Below, piece after piece: positions 26,801 through 38,800 of a DNA stretch of 64,000 nucleotides. The notes under the pieces are model-generated. The model worked only from the letters and a program-made list of their open reading frames with translations. It did not search any database and was not told the DNA's origin. The DNA is taken from NCBI GenBank assembly GCA_030549495.1, contig JAUIRK010000862.1, forward strand, positions 62,001-126,000, in the 5' to 3' direction. The stretch comes from Nectonema munidae. Taxonomy: Eukaryota; Nematomorpha; Nectonematoida; Nectonematidae. The position numbers and the translations under genes were made by a program. The stretch's first letter is position 1; each line of letters starts with the position of its first letter.

Positions 26801-29800
26801 CAAGGGAGAGTGAGGACATGGTTTCCAAAATCCGATCATGGGGTAGTGAGCTAGAGGAGGCAGTAGGTGAAGTATGAGAAAATTGTTGCTTTGCCGGAGT
26901 CAGCTTACTTGGATGATGTCCGTACTCAAGTTATTAAAGATATGGAAAGCCAACTGCAAAGAATCAAGGATTTCCAACCACTTCTCCAGTAGCATAGCTT
27001 GCTCTAATTCGATGGGGCTACTAAGCTGTGCGTGCATAACACAACTTACATTTATGTTTAATCAGGAATATCTAGCATCTTTCCACTAGTTTAATTTAGT
27101 ATTATCCTTTTAAGAAAAACAAAACAAGATAACAGGTATCATTTATAAACTGCTTTAACATCTATTACCTCATCACACAAATAACACTGTATTGTTGTTT
27201 CAATGCTAGCTCTGTCTGATTGACAGAATCCTAGGCCCCCTATTGTCTTCCCTAGCTGGATCCTTGCCTGGACACTCATTGTGCTTCCCTTCTTTCATCT
27301 TCCTTCAGATTTTGACATTACACGGACATCATATTGTCACTCAGATACCATTTGTATGGATGATCAAGACTATTCAGAATTTAACATTGAAGCACTTACA
27401 GCTCTGCGCCAAGGATCAGTATTTTCGATGCAACCACCATGAACTATCTTGCCTCAATATCAACCAGCTACCACTATGCTAGTGCAGTATAACCCGAATG
27501 ACTTTTTAACAAGTCCTCTTGTGTATTCGGATGGGTACCAGCAGTATGTTCCACAAGTTTACCCACCGCAATTCTTGCCAAGTGCCCATCCTGATGAAGT
27601 GTTCAGTCAACCCGGATATTGTCAAGAGCCCAGTCATCCTACACCAAGAGTAGTATTGCCACCCAATATACAGGACATATGCCAAGCTGCTTCTCTGAAT
27701 TTATCCAAGAGAGATCCAGCACAACACTTCCCACAAGAACCCATAGTACCGACCGGTCATCGAACTCTCAGGACAGCAACATCGACAGACGCCCCTGCAG
27801 AGTGAAGCAATCCAAGCATATAGGCGAGTGTCAGCATTGAGGGTGAAAGATCGGTTATCTGCTTCATATGCATCCAGCTCTCAGTCTGCCTACACAGTGA
27901 AATATCCGACTCAATCTTCATTTATGGAAGCTCTGGCTGTTACCCCTGGCCTCAGCAACTCTCTCTATGAACAATGGTCAGCAGATTTATGGAGCCATTT
28001 GCAGGATCTCCCATCTTGGTTAGAGGCTACACACTATATGGAAGTGGCACCTCCTAACATATCCCACTTGCTTCTCCTGGATCAAATGGCAAGTGCTGCC
28101 AGATCTTTGATAATAACTAGGGCTAGGAACCCCCTTGCAACTCCAGCTGACATGAGTAAGGCCTTGGATCTGATTCACAGTGAATTTCGGAATCCAGAAG
28201 GTCTAGCTGAAGAACAAGAAAAACGGCAAGAGTTTTTTGTGAAGTTGGTTCATCCTATTACCGAGCTGGCTGTAGTACTGAAGGAGAACACTGCCATACT
28301 GCCTGCTAAAGTTGTATCTCTAGAGTAGCGTATTGATGACTGTATTCGACAAATCACAGGAGTAGTTTCTACTAAGATGGACAATCTAACCTGTGCTATG
28401 CAAAGAATCACTGGTTTGCAAGATAAAGAACAAGGGAGCTTGACACGGGCATCGTCGGTGTCCAGTAAATTGTTATTGCCAATCTATCCAGGTGCAATAT
28501 CAGGAACTAGTACCCCACTACCCGAACCAGGCCCATCTTGCTTTGATGAGAGTGCCAGACTCCTCAACAACTCCAATGTTTGGTGAGCCATCTAAAAAAG
28601 TACTGTGATCAATATCACTTTGCAATAACTCACTATAATTTCTTTTTCCTTCCCTCGTTGAACTAAGAGATTATCCAGGCAGTAAGGATGGGCTCTTAAT
28701 GTCACTTAATGAGGCTTTCATTTCAATTGCCTTACTTGACTTGACGTAAGTTCTTTATGTGTTAGCTCAGACATGGTGTTACTCTTTCTGATAGATTCAT
28801 TAAAGTTTCCAATAATCCTAGATATTATTGGAAGCCAATATTTGGAATGTGTTAAATTAACCTTAGCTTGACGAACTACTTTTAAGGGGCGGTACAATCG
28901 ATTTAGAAATTAAATCTAAAAAAGGAAAAATAAGCTATTTTAGTGAAAATTTATAATTTTTAACATCAACTTTTTCAAACAAATTTAACGCCATCTACAA
29001 TATAAGAATTAGTTCTAGATTAACACTTTTGTTTTAAATTTTTATATAGTCTTTACTTTTCAACAGAAAATCTAGGGATTGATAAAATATTGTCCTGAGT
29101 ATGAAATGTGCATTGCAAACAATATATATTTTTGAATTGAAAGTGGATTTTACTAATCGCTTCTTTTGATAAAAATTTTGTTAGAGATTTTTCAAGTTTT
29201 ACCAAATTGATTTTAGATCAAGTAATCCAAAACCAAAATGGTGACCAGAAAAGCAAAACATCATATTTCTTTTCTTAAAACGCTAGTCCATTTTTGAAAG
29301 CTGCATTTGGTCGTGACAGGTTTTCCTCAATTCATGTTTTCATAAGGTTCGATGACAAAGAAAGGCGCAACACGAATCACAAAATTAGTCCTATTCGTTG
29401 TATTCACAATCATTTTGCTGAAGTTTTTTTCAAAATTTTGGACACCACGTCATGCTGACACGATCGATGAGCAGTTAGTGTGTTTCAGAGGACGCTGCTG
29501 CCCAATAAAAGTTTACGATCCCCATAAACCTGTGATATACAGCATGAAGTTTTATCATATTTATGATTTCAAGTTTTCCTACTACATGCGACCTGAAATG
29601 TACGTGTCAGACTTGAAAGATTCATCTCCTTTTTCTGGTGTAGGCGATATTCAAAAGATTAGTTAAAAACTGCTAAGTTCCATCAGGATGTGGTTTGTGT
29701 ACTGATCAGTTTTTTACTACACACGAATTGGCAGTTTGGGCTGATTCCAAAAGTTTGTCTTGGATTGGAACTATGTCGAACAAGAGATTTCTGGCATTAG

Positions 29801-32800
29801 TTTTCACAACAACGAATCTAAAATTGCTGAATTTGAGTGAATGTGAAAGTTGCATAATTCACCCCAATTATGTTTCTACCTGAGCATATATCCAAAAAGA
29901 CATGCCGGAACAATTTTTAAAGTCGTTGATGTTCTTTCTTCGCAGCATAAAAACGTTAGAATTAGTAACGTCGATTCAAAGCCCGAAAGTACCTTAGCGT
30001 ACAATGAATATAAAGGGGGCGTTGATGTTGGAAACACAATGATAAAATCTCATTGTTCATAAAAACCAATAAGAAAGTGGACGCTTGCTGCATTTTGTAA
30101 TTATTTGGATATTTGTGCTCAAAATAGTCTGGTAATTCAGAATTATAATTGTCAACAAGCTTATCCTAAGGGCAAAGACAGTGGCAGAAAGTTTTTCATG
30201 AAAAACTTGCTTTTGCATTGTTAGAAGAATGCATGAAAAACCGTTCTTCCATTTCCGAGTTGCTTATAAGTATAATGTCTTTTTTTTTATGGTTTTTCAG
30301 AGCCTCAACAACCTTTGTCAAGTGAGAGAAGAAATGATAGTAAAAAAAAGAGCATCTTGCCCATTCTGCGTTTCAAAAGCTAAAAAAACGATGAGTGGGT
30401 GTGAAAAGTGTAACGTTTTTATATGCAAAAGGGAATCATCTGTTTTATGTCGTGATTATTGTGAGAACACCAATTTATAAAGTTAATAAATTGCAAAGAA
30501 GGCAACTTTAAAGTAATATTTATTATATTTTGTTATAATTCCGTAAAAAAACTCACATCTTTCAGAATATTTAAAAAAAAACACAAGTTGAAAAAACAAT
30601 TTTCAGTTAAATTAATGAAAACACTGTAGTTAGTGGATGGATACCTCTAAACCACGGGCGCACATTATTTTTAATTGTATTTACCCCTCAAAATTTTGTG
30701 TAAATGTTTCATTTTTCATATTCTATAAGGAACGAAGTCTATTGTATGAAAAATATTTTAAAATTTTTATTGAAGGAGGAGGCGACATATTGCATCTGCT
30801 CTAAACTTTGGATACTTTTTAAAAGACTCAATTTATCCTTGTAAACTAATCCGATCTCATCGTTGAAAACACGTATTATTGAGTGGGCTGTTAAATATAG
30901 GAAGATTACACAGGTACAATGTTCAATAAAATCCAAATCTATCTGTACATTAGGAAGCCTATGCTGCATTTTTGAGGAAATCTGTATATAGGACAAATAT
31001 ATGTTAAGAAACAGCGAATTGTAATTGACATTTTGAGCAATTTTTGTGTTTTTTATAAAAAAAAATATAGGTTGAGAAAAGAATCTTTAAAGATCATGAT
31101 CACAAAGAAAGAAAAAAGGAAACCTGCTCCAAAGTGATCAATTCATCCTCATCCCCGTGACACACAACCTCTGAGGGAAAGCAGCGTAGAGTCTTTTTGA
31201 TGAAGCGCAACAGATGTTTCTGATTCATGGAAGCGGCTGCGTGAATGTGAGTGTCAACTTTGCGGACATTGTAGAAGTCGCGGTGTCGAACCCGTTTTTG
31301 AGCAGCTGACTCCAGCTTTCCGTTTAAGTACGTGTGAAGGTCGAAGCGACACGACAAGTAGCAGAGTCTTCGGTAGCAAAAGGACTTTCTAAACACAACG
31401 CTATTTACTTTCAAACGCTTTACACAGAAGGGATCTAGGCAGTGCTAGGATTCAGGCTATTTACAAACGGAGTATTTTATGCAAAACAATAAAGAGCTAT
31501 AGAATTCAGCTTTATTTTTTTTATATAATTTTCAGTATCTAGAATTTCATTTCTTCATAGCGTTAGATTCACTTTTTTTTTAAAAATATTATAGAAATTT
31601 CGTAGTTCATTTCTTTCTGAGATATAGATCATGCAGATTCATTAGTTTGCATACAAAAAACAGTTAAATACAGTAAAATCTGGTTATAATGAACTACCAT
31701 AGGAGGGCGTCAATTTTTTGTTCGTTATACCCAAATTTTGTTATATCAGAAAGGGGTACTTGAGGTCAAAAATTTTGTGAACTCCTGCTGCAGAAGAAAG
31801 CAAACGAGCTTGAATTTCCAATGGAATTCAATAGGGATTAGTCAAAATCGTCTGCTTTTCGTGAACTAAAATGGGTTAACCCATTTAAGACCAAGCAAAG
31901 CAGACGATATCTAAAAAAAGCAGACGAAGATGAAATTACTTATGTTCCAAAATAGGAACACTGGTCGTAAATGGGTTAATGATGAATGCGCGTGAGAATA
32001 TAAAGAAAAAGATTGATATGCAATTTTTTTGAAATTCTCTTACTTACTAACACAACGTGGCATATACCTATTTTTTATTTTTACTAGCTCCATTCATTGA
32101 ATCTTTAAATTGTTCATTTTACTTTTAAAAATAATGAACTCGAAGCGTAAACGAAACTGTTTGTCAGAAGATGAGAAGTCTCAATTACTTGAATATAAAA
32201 AAGGGCAAGATATTCAGCCATTCGACAAAAGTGTGACGTGGGCAGAGCAACAATATCTGAGATTAAAAAGAAAGTAAATGGCATTTTAAAGTGTATTCAA
32301 CGTGTCAATAATAAAGTAGTAGTTATATAACTGAATACAGTTAGTATATCCGCACTACGAAAATTAAAATGAGTGATGAACCAGAAATTCTCAAGCCGTT
32401 TATATTTGCTTTTGGCAAAAAAGAGAAGATGCTAGGTGGTGACAAGGTTTAATTTTGACAGTAGAAAGTAAAACAGTTTTCTTCAATCGAATGCTGGAGA
32501 AAAAAAACTTTTATGCTAATTCAGGCTGGTAATGAAGATTTTGTAAAAGCCATCACATATGGTAACGATAGGAGAGCTCTAAATGTTGATTTGAAATATC
32601 TATTGAAGAAAAAGAGTTATTCTTGCATTACATCTTTAATAGTGGTGAGAGAGAGGCTTTACTGCTGCATCTTAGCACAAAAAAATTATAACCTCATTTT
32701 GAAAATGTGACAAAACGTCGCAAAAAAACAAATGTCTTGAGTAACATTGAACAAGAGTAATGTATTCATAAAAATACTTGCTGTGATGATTGAAAAATTC

Positions 32801-35800
32801 ACAAGATGAAGTTATTTTGAAAATATAAAAATTTTAGCTGTTGATTATTCAAATCATACAAGTGCATGGATAATAATCATGATTTTTAAGAAATAGGTTC
32901 ATGAGACCCGTGTGCCGCAAGTGAGAAAGAAATTACTGTAATTGAATATAACGCGAAAAATATGTTAATATTAGATAATTGCTCTGCACATCCATAAACT
33001 CATGAATTTTTGACTAAAACGATCATCCAATCTGTTTTTCTAGGACCAAATGGGCTTTAAATACAACATATGGATGAAGACATTATGACTGATTATTATT
33101 TGAGCACTACCAAAAATATCTCAGTGAAAATATGATTCTAGTAGACGATGCTGGTACATCAGGTGAAGCATTTTTTAAAATGTATTAACCCTCTCAAGAG
33201 TGCGCAGTGGAAATATTGTACAAGCTAGAACATTGCTTAACAGTTGGAAAAGATTATTGAGAATAAAATTTATATTTTAAAGAAATGTGTGGATCAAAAC
33301 TAGACAAATAAAATAATGAGTCAAATAAAGTTAAATTTTATAATTCGGAAAAAAAACTAATCCAAAAACAGGTCAGTTCCTAGCATTCCAAATTAGTGAT
33401 AGTCGACATCAAAAATGAAATATTTATCATTTTTAGAGACACTATCCGATGAGTCTCAAACCACATTTTCATTTCATGATGAATTTTATCGAAACAGAAC
33501 AAAATACCGCTTTTATCGCGATCAAAGTTAGCAATTAATAAGTAATGCCACACATGGCTAATTAAAAATTGAGAAGCTGATTTATGTCAAAAATGATAAA
33601 ACTGCATCATGAATACTATGAAAGGAAGCTTTTTAAGGAAGTCGCTGGTAAAAGAAAATAAGCATGCCAAACCATTGAATCCGAGACTGCTTTTACGACA
33701 ACTCATGCTGGACAATTCCCATCAGGACGTCATGTCATACCAAATCCAATTATTCTTCTTAAAACGCTGATCAAATCAGAATGCGAAGAAATATGAAATA
33801 AAAAATGATAAAATCTGTGAACAGTTATTCAAATTTTTTAGTAAATTTTTTTTTATTTAAAATTCTTGTAAAATTTACGCGATCCATTCATTCTCTCTCT
33901 CTTTCTTGATTTCAAGAAAAATTGTGAACATTTCAATAGGTATATTCAACTTAAAGAAACCTCGGTTAAGTCGGACACGTGTGAACTTGATTATCTGTAA
34001 ATCTGATTATCATCGAAGTCGTACAGATGTACAATTACTTTTTTTTTTTTTATATTAAAACTTTTTTTTAAATAGGACATAAATATAAATATTATTTAAT
34101 ATAGTTTTAAATTTATGCATTTCTAAATTAATTTATTTTTATTTATTTTATACTAAATTTTTATACTGTTTTTTCCAAAGCCAAAAAAAATTACAAGAAG
34201 GTACAAAGAAAAACTTGAAATTATTCAATGCATTGAAAATAATCCTTTATTAGAGAGAAAAGACATTTGTACTAAGTAGAATATTTCAAAGCAAAGCTTA
34301 TCTAAAGTTTAAAGAATTTTTTTAAAAATTGGTGAAAATTCTCATATTTCTACTTCTAGCAAACGAACAGAGTATTTCTTTTGAAAAGGTAGATAAAGCT
34401 CTTATAAAATAGTTTAAAATAACAATAAACCTAATTTAAGAATTGGTGGAGAAATGTTATTTGAAAAGCAAAAAAATTGGCTGTCGATTTAGGTTATGAA
34501 AATGCAATGTTAAATCCGCAAATAGAAGTCTTTTGCTCTTTGCTGCAATATGGATGGAAGTGAGAAGTTGCCTTTGCTAGCAATAGGTCTTTTCAAAAAA
34601 CCAAGAGCTTTTATGGGCATAAAACACTTGCATATAAAAAGAACTAGATGACTTCTATCATCTTTGAAGATTTTATGAAAAAGTGGAATACAAAATTGTC
34701 AAATGAAAGTAGAAAAGTGTGCGTTATTTTGGATAATTGTGGCGCACATAAAAAGTTAAACTTGTCAAACTTAAGCTAATCACAATAAAGGAAGCACTTG
34801 TAGCAATAGATAAAGTTGAGAAATACGCTTTGCAAATGAAAAATTTGGAGATTATGAAACAATAGAAGGCACAAGAGAAAATAATGACAAAGTGATATAA
34901 GAGCATACTTTTGAATTTTGTTTATATTTTTAATAAAATTTCATACTTTTTATTATAATACCTATAAATTTTCAATTAAAATTTAATTATTATTGTATAA
35001 ACAATAATTTTAAAATTTTAAACATTTTAATTCCGACATTCTTCTAAATCGGACAAATTTTTTTTTACGAAGTTGTTGTCCGACTTTCCCGAGGTTTTTT
35101 CTTTTGCATTAAGCTTTAAAAGTTCAATACAATGATGTTTTTGCTTACGTTTTCACTAATCGTACATGTAACAGCTTTGAAGTCTTCATTATTATTAGTT
35201 GACCTTTTTTTGGAGGAAAGCAGACATAATTTAAAAATATGTCATCTTCAAGCTGTTTTAAAATATATTGTAAAATTATATTATGCGAGTAGTATGCCAT
35301 TTATGATATGGATTAGCGAGGAAATAGACTAGATAAAAAAAGACGAAAAAATACAAAAAAAAAAGTAGTAGAGAATTAAAACGTGTACGTTTGGAGTGTT
35401 TTAAATTCTTTATGTTAGATATTTTTTAAACCAACTTTAAATAAAAAAAAATGAAATGCTTAGAATCAAAAAGGGGAGTTTATTTTTTTAATGAATTTTT
35501 CTTTTATAAGTCACAGTTCTAACATGCACAAAGTAATTAATATATTTACAGTGATTCTTGATGGAATATGTCGATCTTAAAAGATGTCAAGATCTGAATG
35601 ATTTCATTAATTATTTTTTTCATAGATTTCAGCATTTTGTATTTTATATTTAAAGCATCTTTTAAGAAGAAAATTGAAGCTCGTGTGATTTGTCCTAGAT
35701 ACCTTTTGTTCGGGTATGAATTGTACTATTACGCAAGGAGGGAAAGAAAGGAGAGTTTACATGGAGCCTTCAGTCATGAAGGCGGTCAGCATGGACATGT

Positions 35801-38800
35801 CATTCAAAAATTCGTCACGATCAATGAAGGGGAAGTTCAGGGGTTCTGCTCCTTTCAAGAAGTCACTCTCACTAGCATACACGCAATAAACTCCTTTATC
35901 AAATTGTATGTGGTGTCCTGTTTTCACGGTAGCAGGAGAGGAAAATGGGTTGTCATCTTTCTCCGCTTCAACATCTATAAGGAAATCTAAAAAAAGGTAC
36001 AGAACAGAAAAAATAATTCATGCGTTGAAAGACGCAATTTGTTTCACCCTAGCAAATCCATGATGTATTTATCAAAGGAAAATTGGGAAAAAATAGACAC
36101 ATGCAAAAAAAAGCAAAGCCCGAAGCTTAAAAATACCGTAAAATTTCGTTTATAAGCACGTTGAGATGTTTGTGTTCAAAAATGATGAAAAATGTGAACC
36201 CTTAGTTGTGTACCCATTTTTCAAGGTTATGAACACATATTGAAATAAAATTTTAAAGAACTTATGCTTCAACAGAACGTACAAAGCATACTATGTAAAG
36301 AACTTGCATCCAATAATATATCTATGCATCAACTTGACTTGGTTTTTTTGGGAGGATGCATCAAAGGAGTATGTCTCAGAAAGTCTTAAAATTTAATCTA
36401 TTGCTTTTAAAATTCTAAGATTTGAAATCTTCGTAAAAGACCCACTTACTTAGTACATTTATATGGGGTATTCCTTTAAAAGATCCTTTCTGTATAGGAT
36501 CCGCAGTTTGGTGACCGCTGGTCTAGAGGATGCAAAACAGTGGGAGATTATACACGAGATTTTACGGCTATTCCATACAAGTGTATTTGATTAAATGCAG
36601 AGTAAAAAGCAAGTTGGATTAGTTTCACGAGTTAGAAGAGAGAGAGAGAGTGAGAGAGAGTGAGTAAAAATGGAAGTGAAACATGTGTTAGTTAGTAGAG
36701 TAAGCGAAAAAATGTCAAAATAAACCTGTTTCACTAACTTGACTGGCACGCAGATCTATATTTCAAAATTGGATTTATATATAAGAAAAGAGATGAAAAT
36801 AGCAATGAATAAGAAATTTTATTATACACACAAACACACGCGATGCTTAGTTTTTTCAACCGTAATAGTTTTAAGTTACGTCTAATTACATTCTTTCACT
36901 TTATTCAATGAGACAGACACGTGGTGGATTCAGAGAAATAACTTTTTGACATATGAATACTATGCTTTTTTTGTTTCTTACTATTTTTTTTCAATTGACA
37001 AAAAAATTTTTAGCATATATTTTACGGGATATTTTTTTATTTAAAAAAAAATTTTTTTTTTAACTTTCATTACTCTACAACCTTGCAGAGGAAACTTCAT
37101 TTCACTTCTAATTTTCTTTCAATGTTTTATGAATAACTTTGGTTCTCGAAAATAACGTTTTTTTCTAGGAGTATTTAAACGTATTTTCGATTTTAACATA
37201 TTTTTTATGGGTATTGATAAATTTGCTTTATCGAAGTCAGAATGGGAAAAAATCTTAGCTAATCGATAAAATAAATTAAATTTCAAATACATGCAAATAT
37301 CAATTTATTGATTCCCCTGTTTAATACCAGCGATCCAAAATGGACAGGAGACGGTGTCCGTTTTTTAACACGAAGAAATTCAATAAAGTCGACTGCTTTG
37401 TCTGGTGCTAGTTGTTTTAAAACCAGAAAGTATATTTTAGTTTTCACGATCAAATCTTATCATGAACAAAAGAAGGAACTTGCATGCCAAAAAAGGGTAA
37501 TGTTGCACTATCCGTGCATTGATGAAAAGCAATTTTAATTGGAAAGAAGTTGTTCAATGATATAATGCTTTCATATGTCAATCTTTTCTTGAATGCGATT
37601 ATAGTTTGAGTATCGCACTATACGTGCATTGTAGCAAATACAGTCTATGCCTGCCTCCATAATACGAGTATATCTACATGATACACATATAGTGCGATGT
37701 GTGTTTCTCTCTCTTCACTACTATACATATACAAATTGAAGACCAGTATTATGGACAATACAGGCATAGTGCAACATGGACGAGATATCTTTTTCAAGTG
37801 TGTATGATTTGTGTAAAATGATTTGTGTTGGTAACCCATATAGTAAAAGAGAGCGACCCTGTCTCATACAGCTCATCATCTCTTCATCACAGCATTATGC
37901 ATAGACACGTTACATCGCACTATATGTGTATCATGTAGATATACTCGTATTCATAGACTGTATTTGCTACAATGCACGTATAGTGCGATACTCAAACTAT
38001 AATCGCATTAAGAAAAGATTGACATATGAAAGCATTATATCAATGAACAACTTCTATCCAATTAAATTTGCTTTTCATCAATGCACGGATAGTGCAACAT
38101 TACCCAAAAAAGATGTATATTTGATAGTTTAGCCAAAATATTAAACCCTTATTTTAATAGGAAAGCTTTGACATCTATTTTTATTCAAAGTTCTGATATT
38201 TAAAAAATAGCATATTCTTTAAATATGAAATTATTTCGGCCTCCTGTAAAACTCTGACATATGTGTTAACGTAGTCCATGAATGAAAAATAGATATTGTT
38301 CCACAATTTTTTTTGGCACATGTGAACAGACAACTTATCATCAAATGATGATTTTACAAATGTGAATGTGTATTAATGTTCATTGTATTCGAAACTTAGA
38401 TTAATTATTACAAATTGAAAGGGTAAAGGCATTAAAATTTTGAAAATGTAACACTAAAATCTGTGAAACAATAACTATTCCATTTATTATAACGCGGGTA
38501 TATAAGCTTTATCTAAAGAAACAATAGTTTCCAAGGTTTATCTGAGTCAGTAGTGTCTGTCAAACTTTTTCACCTAATGCCACACCATGAAATAAATTTT
38601 TTGAGGCACGCTATTTTTATTTTCAACTTGTATTATTCGCATTCTTAAATCACCAGATGTTATTTTAGTTTATATTTTCGATTTATACTTTTTTACATTA
38701 ATTTTTTTTAACTTTATTGGAGTCATTCTTTATTTTATTTTAAACAAAAGATGATGAATTTTCTATTTACAGACATTATTATTTGCTAGAATATAAGTTA

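Larger units (their letters stand above)
25110..28830 (+). mobile_element. endogenous non-retroviral RNA virus fossil (Mononegavirales-like, N to P segment)
   Basis: A 3.7-kb segment with distinctly higher GC and long protein-like reading stretches, unlike the AT-rich intron around it. The parts in viral order are an N-like region, a transcription-signal-like junction, a P-like region and possibly the start of a third gene near the right edge. The assignment rests on gene order, the look of the N-like protein, and an A-rich TTAAGAAAAACAAAAC signal between the genes, as in bornavirus-, nyamivirus- and artovirus-like genomes. Artovirus affinity is my guess, because such viruses are reported from sea lice as I recall. 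It is broken in a few places (about two to four) but still well preserved, so probably young. It lies on the strand opposite to AMPD, in the 6.4-kb intron. Confidence 0.7.

Noticed and set aside
25161-28586. A functional host gene or domesticated protein
   Set aside because: The region is broken in a few places, has no host splice structure, and keeps virus-like gene order with an intergenic signal. A fossil is the simpler reading, though domestication cannot be excluded without expression data.
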